From Spongospora subterranea f. sp. subterranea (taxonomy: Eukaryota; Endomyxa: Phytomyxea; Phytomyxea; Plasmodiophorida), in contig JAUGWO010000122.1 of the NCBI GenBank assembly GCA_049724395.1, forward strand, positions 62,001 through 126,000: DNA of 64,000 bases, in the 5' to 3' direction. Both the position numbers and the translations under genes were made by a program. Under the pieces are notes generated by a model, which did no database searches, was not told where the DNA came from, and was given only the letters and a program-made list of their open reading frames with translations. Shown piece by piece: positions 34,975-51,079 of the stretch. Every line of letters starts with the position of its first letter. Position 1 is the stretch's first letter.

Positions 34975-37733
34975 ATGAAATCTCTCTGGAGATTCGGGCT
35001 CGGTTTGCCGGGCAGGCGTAGAGTCGGGTATCGCGAGCATTCGACCGACACCTTGTGCCGTTATGTTGGCCCGTATCGCAGCCATTATCTGGACCAGGTT
35101 CAGCATGCCCAACCGGGATCGAAGGTATTACCCCAGTTCAATTTTTCACCTACGAACTGACCCCCGGGTTTAATTTAATAATACAAAGATGTCGAGATTT
35201 CACGATTTATGTTGATATTCCACATTCTATTGCCAATTTTACAATTTCTCACCTAAGGCTTGTTTTGGTTCAAAATCTACACCACATTTACTTTTAATTT
35301 GAAATCTGATCGGTGGTTGCTGTGCTCATGTTTAGATCACAATTTGTGGGATCGTATCGTCTATTCGTCCATTAGGCCACATTACCTTCATCATCTTGTC
35401 GGACCATTCGGGCAATCAGGTCCAGGTCGCTTGGCGTCGTCCCCCGCCCGATTCATCGTCATCCGGAGTCGACCTAATCTGTCGCCGGCTTAAACTCCAC
35501 TCGTTCTGCTCAATCACCGGCGAGGTCGACTCCAATGAATTCAGAATGTCGTCGATTGACGTGCTGAGCACGCCCATCGCTAAGCGTTGGCCGTTACGCG
35601 ATGACACCAATGAGGATGTGGCGTTACGATGGCGCTTTCTCCAGTTACGTCGGCCAGAGCTGCAGCAACGATTACGGTTGCGTTCTAGAGCCGGACACGT
35701 CCTGCGCTGTTTCCTACATGATAGAGATTTCGTTGAAGTCGAAACTCCAACGCTGGTCGCGTCCAGTCCTGAGGGCGCACGAGAGTTCCTGGTTCCAACT
35801 CGACGACAAGGACATTTCTTCGCTCTGGCACAATCACCGCAACAGTTCAAGGTTCAACATTATTTTATCCCGTCTTCTTCAGGGGCTTTTTTAAGCGTGA
35901 TTTGTTTTGAACTCAATTACGATGCTGTTATTGCTACGTTTTTCTGCCAATTTGGGAGAAAATCGACATCAAATCAGTATTTGCGTCAGCCTTTCTGTTT
36001 TGTTTTGCTCCTGTATTTCGTCATTGCATTGTTCCGTTGAGGTTAAATGGTTTCTCGGAATGTGTAAAGTTTTATCCAGTATCGATTGTTTGTTACCTAA
36101 TTGTTTTCGATTTGCAGCAATTGTTGATGATGGGTGGATTCGAACGGTATTTCCAGTTCGCGCGCTGCTTTCGCGATGAAGACGGGCGCAGCGACCGGCA
36201 GAGTGAGTTCACACAGGTCGACCTGGAGATGGCGTTTATCTCACGTCGAGAGATCATGTCGCTGACAGAGGATATGATCCGGGACCTGTCGCGCCGATTG
36301 CCGGAACTTGATCTGAGGTTCCCGGAACGGGTTCCAGTGCTCACCTACGAGTGCGTCATGAGCATGTTCGGAACCGATAAGCCCGATCTCAGGATTCCTT
36401 ATATGGAGATTACAACACCTATCAGGTAATTTGCCCCACAGGTTCCACAGTTCCTTCACTATTCTGGTTGCTGACGGTGCTGATACATTGCTGTTCGGCT
36501 GAGCAATGATTTGTTTTCTTGTTATTTTCATGCCGCCCTGAAATGTGTTGAGAAGTTTCAGATTTGCTGTACTTTTCGGATTGACCACATGTTTCTTTGC
36601 CGGGTCGTTCACTTCCATTGTCATCTTTACTTTACGGATATCCGACGTAGGAGTTGAACAATCACTCTTCAAAATTCTCAGGAAAACTCAATTTTGCGAT
36701 TACTTTTTCGTTGCGGTACTTCTTTTTGCAGAATTGTAGTTGATATCAGTTAAGAACATTTTGCCTCATCAACGAGTTGCTGTGCTGAATCCTCTCTGTT
36801 GTTTAGATGGCTGGAAGGGCATAATTTGCCTAAATGCCGATAATCATCTGAACCACTTCGGAAACGAGCAGGTTTTGATAGTCAGCAACACATCGACCAA
36901 CATTCCGGACGGATTATCAATTCCGTTATTATCAGCAGGTGATGTCATGATATTGTCGAGAAAAACTTATTGAAGCTGGGCCAATTACGGAATCTGGCGG
37001 CGGCTTCCCTCGTCAACGCCAAGTGTCTGGAGCTATTTCCGACGCGGTGGCTATGGGTCACCGACTTCCCAATGTTCGAGGCGGATTCCCGCGGCGCATT
37101 ACAAGCAGTTCATCATCCATTTACTGCTCCCATTGATAGCGACGCCTTCATCGCTGCTGCCAACAGCAACGATGAGCAATCCCTCTTGTTGGAATCTCCA
37201 ATCGGCACGTTGTACTGTTGCTAACGGTGGGCTTTCAGGGCGCTTCGAGCGCAATCCTACGACTTGGTCGTAAACGGCATTGAAATCGGCGGCGGATCGA
37301 TTAGAATTCACCGAGAAGATATTCAAAAAATGTTTCTTTACTTGAAATAGTCTTCGCAACGTCACTGACTTTAGAGTTCAGGGTTTTCAGCACGATCTCA
37401 TCTAAGGAGTCGGATTTTTCGCCGCTTTTAGAAGGGCTTCATCATGGCGCGCCACCGCATGGAGGAATCGCCCTCGGTTAGATTGCATGCGTTGTGGCCG
37501 GTTTTTTGCTGCTCAAGTTTCTCGCTGCTTCAGGTTTCGACCGATTACTGTCTGAGTTCCCTCTTCCGGCAAATTCATTACGCGACGCCATCGCCTTCCC
37601 GAAGTCGTCCCATGGGAAAGATTTACTGATGAAATCACCCGCGACGTTGCACAATTCAGAGCAGCAGCTGAACCCATTGGGGCTTTGTCTACAGGGCCAC
37701 AGCGGTTTAAAATCTTGTAATATAGTTGCATAG
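34975..37733 (+). CDS. DARS2: mitochondrial aspartyl-tRNA synthetase
   Basis: Class II synthetase that charges mitochondrial tRNA with aspartate. Exon 1 (34975-35124) gives an Arg-rich leader ([20 protein letters not shown]) and the start of the anticodon-binding domain; exon 2 begins at 35336 ([15 protein letters not shown], then [10 protein letters not shown]). Bacterial-type class II motifs follow: [42 protein letters not shown] joined across a 267-base intron to [20 protein letters not shown], then [11 protein letters not shown]. The C-terminal catalytic part has [36 protein letters not shown] (made across an intron) and [18 protein letters not shown]. Near 36961 the frame shifts by one base in a run of five A; six would keep it open. 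The last residues before the stop are not family-like, so the true 3' end could differ slightly. Confidence 0.9.
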
Positions 37734-37739
37734 TGTCGC

Positions 37740-37847
37740 TCAACTGCGCTGATGACGATTGCGATAATGTATCAGTATAATGTAGCCGGGGATCGCGACG
37801 ATTAGAATGCCAACCACAATGATGAACGCTAAGTCGTCGGATGACAT
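37740..37847 (-). CDS. possible 35-residue single-span membrane protein or terminal exon
   Basis: ATG at 37847 opens a short frame: SDDLAFIIVVGILIVAIPGY, more hydrophobic residues, then a basic tail (RNRHQRS). Immediately upstream on the same strand, 37970-37857 reads RFQKAFEKFIWERSSRTVFG, which may be an earlier exon. It sits between the convergent 3' ends of DARS2 and RFC3, seven bases past the DARS2 stop. Not recognised; it could be chance. Confidence 0.3.
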   Translation of the reverse strand: MSSDDLAFIIVVGILIVAIPGYIILIHYRNRHQRS

Positions 37848-38056
37848 ATTTGCTCATGCGATATCCTCGGGGTTCGGTCGTTCATCCCCGAAAACTGTTC
37901 GAGAACTGCGTTCCCAGATGAATTTTTCGAAAGCTTTCTGAAAACGAGATGTTTGTGTTGAATCCATGTTTTTTGCAGAAAGCCGCAAAATTACAAGTGG
38001 GTTTGGGAATGTTGTGAAACGGTACTCTATGCATAGTTTATAATAATCCAATCGAT

Positions 38057-40445
<2,389 letters not shown>

Positions 40446-40990
40446 ATTCAGTGGGGCTGAAACTTAACAACGGCGACATGGAGACGACGAAGCAAACAAT
40501 AACTCGCACTGCAAAAGTACAACGCTTGATCGGGGAAAAGTACGAAACAAAGACATTATCTACTACCGAGGCCGAATTTATGGCTGCATGTGACGCCGCA
40601 AAAGTAGCAATCTGGCTACAAGACCTCTTAGCTGATTTACATATCATCACATACAAGACATCCATCCTCCACCAAGATAACCAAAGTGCGATGTTCTTCC
40701 AAACGAACGACTATTTTTCAAGTCAAGAACTAAACATATAGACATCAAATACCATTTGATCCGGCCTTCCTTGATCTTTTTCCGGATAAGATGGTAACAT
40801 ATCTCGTATGGAGAGAATATCGCACCTTGGTTATCTTTGTGGAGAATGGATGTCTTGTGTGTGATGATATGTAAATCAGCTAAGAGGTCTTGCAGCCAGA
40901 TTGCTTCTTTTGCGGCATCACGTGCAGCCATATATTCTGCCTCGGTAGTAGATGAGGTTACTGCTGTTTGTTTCGTACTTTTCCACTAAA
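40446..40990. mobile_element. Ty1/copia-like LTR retroelement relic, RNase H part, two pieces in opposite orientation
   Basis: Fossil. Both pieces show the copia RNase H pattern around TEAEFMAACDAAK or MAARDAAKEAIWLQDLLADL. One piece lies on the + strand (about 40450-40760), the other on the - strand (about 40765-40985), facing each other. Both are broken and truncated, and no LTRs or other coding parts are seen next to them. The two pieces differ at many positions, so they are not a recent duplication. Confidence 0.75.
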
Positions 40991-40999
40991 CCGTATTAT

Positions 41000-41585
41000 T
41001 GCCTATTTTGTAAATCTTTCAAAGCTATTTACCTCATTCAACCAACTGATGAACTAAATCCGCGGGTTCCCGCTGGACGGAGGACAAAAGCATTCCTTCA
41101 TCGATCGAGGGCCGATCAGATGTAGTCATGCTCTGCTGGAAACAGTCCCAGTTCTGCCAATAAATGCCAATTGCTGACATATGCAAGGAATAACGTATCT
41201 GTGGCTGATTTCCAGAGGGCATTGTTCTTATTTTGACGATTTCTGCATTTTAGAAAAAATACTTGGCATTATCTCTGAAGTGGATGTGCACAGGTTGTGT
41301 TAATTCTCTCTCGCGTCGATCCATGCGTGTACAGTTTTCCTGGTAGGACAGTATACAGATTAACAAAGGTAACACACTGTTGTGAGGGTCGTCCAGTGTG
41401 AATGTGTGATTGCCTGGCACAGTGTACCGGATTCTAACCGGTTACCTGTACGTACTCTAGGGCTATCGTGAATTTAGTGTGAATTTGCTTCTGTCTTCAA
41501 CCGGATGGGTAAATGAGCCTCGCTACTCTCCAAGACATCGCTCATATTTGTGTCATCTGGTTTAATTAAGGAATCGAGAGAATCA
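41000..41585. other. intergenic, no gene seen
   Basis: No supported gene. A short imperfect hairpin lies near 41428-41448 (ACCGGATTCTAACCGGT). Confidence 0.35.
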
Positions 41586-41831
41586 ATGTTCAGTACCCGA
41601 TATAACCGTGTCGATGAGGCGTCGATTGATGATTCTCCCACCATGTTTCACGTCGCATGTCTGCTGATACCGATCGTCGTCATGATCTGTCTGGAATTAT
41701 TCCTTGGCGATAAGGCTCCGCTATTTGTAAGAGTTTTCCCAACTCTGATTATGTGGGTGTTCGCCGCCTGTCTCGCACATAAATACGTGTTCTCTGCCAG
41801 CAAACGGAATATTCTACCCAAGACTATCTGA
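41586..41831 (+). CDS. small two-span membrane protein, unknown
   Basis: An 81-residue frame from ATG at 41586. The N terminus is polar (FSTRYNRVDEASIDDSP), followed by two hydrophobic spans, HVACLLIPIVVMICLELFL and FPTLIMWVFAACLAHKYVF, with a short loop between, and a basic tail (SKRNILPKTI). Topology would place both ends on one side. I do not recognise a family. It has no visible introns and no close neighbours, so it is a plausible but unproven gene. Confidence 0.5.
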   Translation: MFSTRYNRVDEASIDDSPTMFHVACLLIPIVVMICLELFLGDKAPLFVRVFPTLIMWVFAACLAHKYVFSASKRNILPKTI

Positions 41832-43076
41832 AAACGATTTACTAAAACTCGCTACTAAAACTCGCTTTCAAGTAAATCATATACCTAGTAAATAGTCATC
41901 ATTTCGATGAAAAGTTTCAAGAGTGTACTCACAGCTACAACGGGCCTGAAGTAGTTTCTGATTTTGTGACACCTTATCATGATTTTATACATAGATGAAT
42001 TTCGCAACAAAGTGCAATGTTCTGACGAAGCGATTGTTCTACGAGAAGAAAGCAAACCTGTTTGAGTTTTATCTGGTTGTGATAAAAACATGATTTTGGA
42101 GCCCTGACTATATTGATGTCGCATAAACATTTTTCATGGCCAATGTTACTTTTTTCGCGAATCTTTGCCAGATTAATGTTCGAGAAACAAGTGAAGTTTT
42201 GAAATACAATTGGAATATTGAATGACACTACAGGTTGAGCGAAAAGGCTTTAACAACCTTGATTTGGCTGATAAGCAGTGGAAATCGACTTGTTCGCACC
42301 GTTCTCAATGTTCGGGTCTGTAACCCTTTCATTACTGCTCAATAGGAATGAAAATTGTTGGATGCCTCATGTTTGAACAATTCAAGCGGACGATGGCGAC
42401 CAATTCTACAATGACTCCAATAATTTTCAACACTGGTCCCTAAAGGTTAAGAAAATTGTCTAGAATCGTCATTAATTTTGGTAATGATCGGATCCTTGAG
42501 CTCATGCGCTGAAAAGGATCCCGATCAAGCAAAGGCCAAGCCTAGGGTTGTACCAGCAGCCACGATGCCACTCGTGCTCCATTCGGAACTCAAAAAATCT
42601 CTTCTTTAATTGTTGTCCAACAATTCCGGGCATAGTTAACCGAATTCGCGTCCATGCTCACGATCAACATTCCGTTGTCGTGACCCTACAGTTTCCCGAT
42701 GTCGAATTATGGAGAACCGATGGTTCGCCGGTAGGTTTGTGGGGGGGGCAATCGTGGGTTGCTCAAGACGCTTCAGTCACTCTTCGGTCGGTACTTGGAC
42801 AGTTCGCTGGCAGTTCTGTTACTGCTGCAATCGGGCCAGTCTGTGACATTATGACTAGCCACAAACTGGGGAACAGTCAACCCTCGACACAGGCACACAG
42901 TCCAGATCCTAGGACCCTGGACCGCCAGAAACCGGCCTGCCCTGGGTATGACGCTTTCCAGGGCAACCCAGGATTCCCAGCACAGAACCGCTATATTCTC
43001 GTCATCAACGCTTGGTTTTTCAACCACCGGTTGCCCGGATATATTCATCGTTCATTGCCAGCTGGGACCGTCCTCA
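41832..43076. other. intergenic or 5' region of the zinc-finger gene
   Basis: 41832-42540 shows nothing. From about 42548 to 43076 the + strand is open and could be an upstream exon or leader of the following C2H2 gene (DQHSVVVTLQFPDVELWRTD near 42660), but no start or splice site was fixed. Confidence 0.3.
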
Positions 43077-44521
<1,445 letters not shown>

Positions 44522-44761
44522 GTATATTTTAAAAACATATTGGGCCGCCATCGATACCGGACGGCGTGCGCTCCTCATAAATTATATACCAACGACAAAC
44601 CGTTTAATCGAATCGATAATAACGATTTATTTAGATTTCTGTTTTCGACCATGTTTCATAAACCAAGGAAAACCTGGACCAATATAAGTTTGATAAGTTG
44701 TCGCTGTGCTGCCACAAGCAAAATATGAAATTATCGTACGATTTATTCGGTTTTGTTGATT

Positions 44762-45208
44762 TTACAAAGTGATGGCGGCGACGATGGTTAAAATGAGTAC
44801 GGCAACATGGATCATTGACGTTGCGGATCCGCTGCCGTTCTTCTTCATGGCGGCATCTTTTGAGGTCGAGTTCCCATAGCTGCTGCTGGTGGCGTTAACG
44901 TAACCGGACGTCGGGACTGGGCTCGGTACGGCGTTATAGTCCGCCCCTTTCGCAGGTGCACTCGTCTTGGCCGCGCCCGGAGTGTTTTCGTCAGAGCATT
45001 TGCCCTCTTTGGCGAAATTGATCGCATTGTTGGCGCAATATTCGGTGAAGAATTTGCAGTGATTCAGGTAAGTCTTGCCATCGGTTCCGCAGATATAGGC
45101 GACTTCATCTGTGCAGTTAAATGGCCCATCCTCACATTTATACATTGAATCGGCAGCCATGGCGCCATACGCCAATAGTAGCGCCATTAAAATATAGGGC
45201 GATACCAT
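44762..45208 (-). CDS. secreted, probably GPI-anchored Kazal-type protease inhibitor
   Basis: 148 residues in one exon. A signal peptide (VSPYILMALLLAYGAMA) is followed by a single Kazal domain with all six cysteines at 25, 32, 40, 51, 58 and 71, including the hallmark YICGTDGKTYLNHC. The expected P1 residue (second after the second cysteine) is Asp34. A Ser/Thr/Pro/Ala-rich stalk follows (residues 72-125), then NGSGSATS and a C-terminal hydrophobic tail (IHVAVLILTIVAAITL) with no basic residues after it, which is the layout of a GPI attachment signal. Likely at the cell surface, inhibiting a serine protease. The actual target is unknown. Confidence 0.88.
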   Translation of the reverse strand: MVSPYILMALLLAYGAMAADSMYKCEDGPFNCTDEVAYICGTDGKTYLNHCKFFTEYCANNAINFAKEGKCSDENTPGAAKTSAPAKGADYNAVPSPVPTSGYVNATSSSYGNSTSKDAAMKKNGSGSATSMIHVAVLILTIVAAITL

Positions 45209-45946
45209 TATTTTAGATTAGAGTCGCTGTAAATAATGACAATAAATGTGATAAATGAGGTCCTAAGATATATATGGGTGAATTCTGACGTGACGCCAAG
45301 CCCTTCTCACAATTACAGTTGACTCACCCGCTTTTCAAGTGACATTCTCCCAGTGACTCAAACGATTCAAAACAGCCACTACAATGAGCTTCTCGCGAAT
45401 AAAAAATGAACCGTTTTAATAGACCATGAAAATTTCAATTAACGAGTGCAAAATTTGACTGGATTCTAATCAACAACTCCAGTGTTCACGCGAGCACATT
45501 GATGTCCGTGATTGAGTAGCAAATCATAAACAAAGACGATTATCGCTAGCCAGTACCGAGGCAATACGTACTCTTTGGAACACTCGGCAACTACTCAAAA
45601 TCTTGACATGAGCCGACCGAGATTTCCATAGGTCCCACTGAGATCATGTTTGGGGTAATGTTCAATGAAAGATTGTGAAACAAAGTCCATCCCCACTGCC
45701 AAAAAGATATTCCAGATACAGGACGAGATGGGCAAAGGGTCGGGACTGCATGATTTGAGAAAGGCCGTGGTGTAAAAGCTCAAGCCCATCGACCCTGCGG
45801 TACATAAACATTCCGGACTTATCAAGACGCATGTCCGCTGATTTCGGAGCTTATTCAGTTGCATTTTTTAGCAAGACGCTTATTTATTCAAAATCCAATG
45901 TCAGGCGAATTGACTTTGTGATGCGACCATCTATTGAACGCTCAGA
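45209..45946. other. divergent intergenic region, no gene seen
   Basis: Lies between the starts of the Kazal gene (-) and the ABC transporter (+), so it should hold both promoters. A - strand open frame at 45595-45864 has no recognisable features. Confidence 0.4.
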
Positions 45947-48786
45947 ATGATGGCGATTTACGGGCGGTCTACATCCGCTGCCCTATCTGCAGTTAGGCGG
46001 TGTAACACATCCTCATTACGTCTGTCATGCCGCATCCCACGCTACGCTATCACATCTCGTCCGCTGTGTGCCGCCGTAAATCATGCTACCAGCCCGATCT
46101 CACTGGATCACGTTCGACACTGTAGCAGAGTGATGAACGTATTATGCCGTATTCCGTGTTACTCTATTTCACACCGCTCCGTATCCATTGCTCGTAATCA
46201 TGCCAAACGTTGCCTCGCTGCAGCGGCTGATGCTGATAGAATGTTGAACCTGCCCAGCTCGGGTACGGTTCGCGAATTGGAAGATCATGCTGTGCAAGGG
46301 TATCCCGCTTCCCGAATCGGATGGTCGACGTTGGCACTGGCACGGCCTGAAATGAATCTAATTGTTGGTGGTACAATGGCAATGTTGGTAGGAACTGTCA
46401 CTCAGTTGGCGATTCCGGTTGGGTTTTCACAAATGGTTAGTTTTTTACGTAAGTTCATATGTTTTGGGTCAGAGCGTTGTTTAGGTTGATGGTGCCTCGA
46501 CAAGTTCAACACATTCGCTGCCAGCTTATCTTCCTGCGATTCCTGATGTATTGTAGTTTTACGCTTACTTTGCTATGCTAGTCAAGTCTTAAAGTTCAAT
46601 TAAGGTTCTTTCTTCAATCTCTTTACCTTCGGCGCTTGCTACGCTTTTTTTAATCGCAAGCGTCGCCAACGCTGCACGTATTCAGTGCTTCGCCCTAGCC
46701 AGTGCCAGGCTAGTGCTACGTGTTCGTCAACAACTTTTTGACAAGGTTCGTATCCAATCTACGTTAATATTTGAGAACTGATCATAGGTTTCACAGTTTT
46801 TAGCACAACCTGTACCGTTTTTTGACAGAAATCGTCCAGGAGATCTAGTGACTCGTCTTTCTAATGATGTGCTTGGTTAGCTGATGGCTTTCAGACTTGG
46901 ATTACTTTTGACGTTTCTCAAGTGATGGGTAACGCCATTTCTGGTGAGACATTGGCTAATGGAGGCAGATATAGCTTACAATTGGTGTCGACGTCGGCAA
47001 TTATGTTTTATATTTCTCCGGTTCTTTCGTCCGTGCTATTAGGTAAGTCCTTTGGGGGTTGTTTCGCCGATGTTTGATTCTTATATACGGTCTAGGCGTT
47101 GGGCCGGCTATCGCGGCTTCAGGCTTTTTTTATGGTCGTTACGTAAAACGAGTAATCCGTTACACTTTTGCCGGTACTTGTTGTTGAATTCTGTAGATTA
47201 GTAAAGCTGTACAAGCACGTTTGGGGGAGGCATCTTCCACGGCAGAAGAAAAATTTAATGCAGTGCGAACTGTGAAAGCTTTTGTAATGGAAGATTATGA
47301 ATCTCACGTCTTCAACCAGTCTCTGCAAGATGTCTATCGCTGTAATGTAAGCTTTTGTCAATTTGTTGTGATTTTTTGGTCAGATTTTTGCGTTGTAGGT
47401 TCGCGCAGCCAATGCCTCATCTGTATTTAATCTATTCACATCCTTCATCGGCAACGCATCATTGCTTTCAGTCTTATCATATGGCACCTATTTGATTCAA
47501 ATTGGACAATTGACTCCCGGGCAACTTACTGCATTCGGCTTATGTAAGCTTTAAATTAATTGATTACAACATAATTCCGATTTCGCTAACAGATACTCTT
47601 TATTTCGGGATGTCGATCGTGGGATTGTCGAAGTTTTATGGCGAATTTATGAAAGGAGTCGGTTCCTCTCAGCGGGTTCTTCCTTTTCTACAAAGTGCCT
47701 CTTCAACAGGTTTCACGTCCTCGTCAATCACTGTAAAATATTCATCAATGGAGCAGAGTCAACCCGCGTCGTACCAAATAAATGCTTTGGTGGCGTTGAG
47801 TTTCGTAATGTTTCGTTTAGTTATCCGACGCGTCTTAATACCAAAATATTAAGTCTGCACCACAATTATTGAATCGCGTCAATCTGATACGCCGCAATAG
47901 ATGAAGTTTCAGTGACTATTGAGCCGAATTCTATAGTTGCTCTGGTCGGACAAAGGTGGATAATGGATAATATGTCCTGTCAGTTAGTATTTGGTCTTAT
48001 CGTTTCGTAGTGGAAGCGGCAAATCGACTTTCGCATCATTGCTTCTAAAATTCTACGATGTCAACGCCGGTCAAATCTTGCTGGATGGAATTTCAATCGC
48101 AGAGATCGATACTGAGTGGTTGCGCAAACACATTGGTACAAATTTGCTTGTTTTCTCACGTTAATATGATGGTGACCCTACTTTAGGCATAGTCAGTCAA
48201 GATCCAGATGTATTCCATGGAACAATAGCCGACAATATCCGTTATGGGATGCTATCTGCCTCAAATGAACATGTCGTTGAATGTGCACGAGCTGCAAATA
48301 TAGACTTTTTCATCCAGTCTCTTCCAATGAAATATGATACGGTAATATTACTCAAGTGTTTGAGCAGAAAGTAATAATGGTATCGACTAATAGATTATTG
48401 GACAAAACGGCGTGGATTTGTCTGGTGGTCAGAAGCAGAGATTAGCGATTGCCCGAGCAATTTTGAAAAATCCAGGTATTCTAATATTGGACGAAGGTGA
48501 GAATGGCTCTCAGTTTAATTGGATTCATCTTCATTTTCGCAATTTAGCGACAAGCGCGTTGGATGCTCAAAACGAAAAGCTTATCAATAATGCGCTTGCA
48601 AAGCTAATGTCTAAGAGAACAACCATCCTGATTGCTCATCGACAGAGTACATTTTGTCAGGCGGATAAAATTGTACTTCTTCGCGACGGTCATGTATTCA
48701 GCGTTGGGTCTCATACTGAGTTAAAGGCAGACCCTTCCGAGATTGGCGACTATTATCGTAATCTAATACAGTTGTCTCAATCTTGA
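45947..48786 (+). CDS. mitochondrial ABCB half transporter (ABCB10/MDL1-like)
   Basis: Inner-membrane ABC half transporter with one membrane domain and one nucleotide-binding domain. The N terminus is long, Arg/Ser/Ala-rich and nearly free of acidic residues (IYGRSTSAALSAVRRCNTSS), consistent with a mitochondrial presequence. The membrane part includes LALARPEMNLIVGGTMAMLV, DLVTRLSNDV, and EASSTAEEKFNAVRTVKAFV, the ABCB10-type coupling helix region. The ATPase domain has Walker A GQSGSGKST formed across a short intron near 47956-48010, Q-loop VSQDPDVFHGTIADNIRYGM, signature DLSGGQKQRLAIARA at 48415 and Walker B GILILDEATSALDAQ across another intron. The H-loop reads AHRQST instead of the usual AHRLST. 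It ends LIQLSQS at 48786. Substrate unknown. Confidence 0.88.
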
Positions 48787-48869
48787 CAGAGGGTTTGGGA
48801 ATGCGTACGTTTAGCGACAATTCCTTCTTTGCAAAAAATAAAACAACGGTCTATATGTATACTTGAACT

Positions 48870-50378
48870 TTATTTAGAGGACGTTGTTGGAATATTAAAA
48901 AGTGAAGTTAGTTCCGATGTCGGGCCTGCGGCGGTGACGAAAGGATGGCGAAACAGTTCATTTAATGTCGGACGCTGAATTGTGACTTTTTAAGGGGACA
49001 CTCAACTAGTGAAAATGTCATTATTACCTGTTCGGGGTTTTTTTGTAAACAGATTTCGACGAAATTTTTGAACTGAGGTGAAAATTGGTCCCCAGTAAGT
49101 CGAGGAGGCGGCGCATTCGGAATTGTAGTGATCAACCGGATTGGAACCTAAAGCGATCATGCGGCAATAAACGATCATTTTAAGAAGGGTAAAGGCAACA
49201 AATTTTACCATGCCAGAATTGGGGGGTTTCCCAAGCGCCATTTCGATGCATGTTATACCAAGGGACCATATATCGGCCTTTCCATCGTAACCGCCCCCAG
49301 TGTTATCCTGCATCATGACTTCTGGGGCCATCCACCATGGACTACCTAGAGCAATGTCAACGCAAAGCGCAGCGTGGATCTCATTCTGAACATACCCACG
49401 AAGGTATGACATTTCGTCACTGTATCTGTTAATTGGCCAGATGCGCCGAAGTCAGCCAATTTGACTGCTCCTTTCTCTGACAGAAGGATATTCGCCGCTT
49501 TGATATCCTAATAAGAATGAAAAAGCGAAACTTTCCCCCAAAGAAGAAATATCGCTCACCCTGTGAATACGATTTTCTGAAAATAAATACCTCAGTCCGC
49601 ACAGAACTTCTCTGCAAATAATTCGAATGTGAGCTTCGCTCAGAGTTTTTACTTTGATCTGACAGATATCGATTTAGATTTGGGGTTTGATTGGTAAAAG
49701 GGCAACGGCGGAACCTTATCGTGAACCGATCCTCCAGAAACATACTCCATGATTATCCAGAGCTTGCTGCCTTGGACAACGGAGCCTTTATATCCGACTA
49801 ATTGCTGGCACACCTGAACAACAGAAGCAGGATCAACAACCAATAGGTCTTGGAAAGAATCAAACTACTTGTCCTTCACTGAGAGCGAGAATTTCCCGTC
49901 GTATTGTCTGAATATCGTCTTGGGATGTCTGCGAACCGCACGATCAACCTCTGGACACAACAATGTTCATACACCATGATTACCTCTAGATCTATGACCT
50001 TGATAGCTACCACTTCTTGTGTTTTCCGCTTTATCCTACAAAAAAACTGATTAGCAATGGAAAAAACGGGACTCATCCTGCATTACCCTTTGTAGACTTC
50101 ACCAAAGGCGCCGCCGCCAATTTTACCAAGTTTGATGAACTCGCAATCTTTATAGTGGTCTTCTAACGCTTTTATCGCCTTCTTCTTCTTATCAACAGAT
50201 CCGGTTTCCAGCGCTTCCGCAATATCCTAACCATGAGAGGCGTGATTACCAGGTTATCGAAAAACAAATCGGTGCTTTCAGGGCGTACTTGTCGGATAAA
50301 TGGCATATATTCAGGTTTAAAACTAAACTGTGTCTGAAAGCGGTTGGCGATGGCATCCTCGGACAGCTCCGATGCCAT
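48870..50378 (-). CDS. STE20/germinal-centre-type Ser/Thr protein kinase, minimal form
   Basis: Kinase of the GCK branch of the STE20 family, relatives of MST1-4, which act in cell polarity, growth and MAPK control. After a short N-terminal region (start 50378, [16 protein letters not shown]) comes the Gly-rich loop [15 protein letters not shown], the VAIK lysine ([11 protein letters not shown]), the helix-C region [18 protein letters not shown], hinge [16 protein letters not shown], catalytic [11 protein letters not shown] (split by an intron after HR), [11 protein letters not shown], and [14 protein letters not shown]. The last exons give [20 protein letters not shown] and [17 protein letters not shown]. 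All catalytic residues are present. Only about 20 residues follow the kinase fold, so there is no SARAH or long regulatory tail. A 62-base intron (from GTACGC to TTAG) near 50230-50292 is the best reading of the N-terminal junction. Confidence 0.88.
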
Positions 50379-51050
50379 TCGGAACGATTCCTAACCGAAT
50401 AGCAGATCGAATGACGATTTTCTAGGCGGGAATTCTCCAAAACCAGTCTGTTCCTGCGAGATCAGATTATCTTTTTACCTGGGCCAGTCCAGATATAGTA
50501 CACTATTATATGACGCAAGAGGCAATAAATGATCGCAGACGCGCGAGATTGACGGTACAGTCGTATCCTCAAGCAGTCCTCAGTTGCCGAATGGCCAACG
50601 ATCTCGAAATCTAAACTACTCAATTGAGTATCGACCATTATAAAAGTGACGCTGGGAATGGCGCCAGTCCGATCCTTTTTTCTTCCCTTCGTGGTGAATG
50701 CGGATCCCGCGTAAAAGCGCACCCTTATGTGTTGCGATTCGAAACCAGTTGATTTTTATCTGGTCCGTCTCGTCTCAGTCAAATATAATGTGTGGCAACA
50801 ATAGAGGCTGATCGCCATCAGAGCACCAGTAAATCCCATGGAGATGTCGTCCTTTGTGCAGCGATTTCGGGGCGTATGAACCTGAAACTATCCCTCAAGC
50901 GAGGTGGTTTTTCTGTTTGAGGCATAAAACCGGCAGTGAGCCGCTGCCCGGTGACACTAATAAAGATCAAAAGCTAGGTCCGTAAATATAAAAAGCTAAT
51001 CTGTACTTCCCCTGCCCGATAAATCCATATTTTTCGTTGATTGGTTGACG
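50379..51050. other. intergenic, no assigned gene
   Basis: A - strand frame at 50462-50722 includes VDTQLSSLDFEIVGHSATED, which looks protein-like but has no family or splice context. Otherwise nothing is seen. Confidence 0.3.
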
Positions 51051-51079
51051 CATACTCGAGGGTGTTGTTCGCAAGTGAC

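Noticed and set aside
36241-36672. 143-codon minus-strand open frame over DARS2
   Set aside because: Antisense to a DARS2 exon and its following intron; the exon part is clearly coding on the plus strand.
50246-50292. A 23-base mini-intron in the STE20 kinase gene
   Set aside because: A 62-base intron with a better donor and the usual length for this genome gives the same downstream frame.
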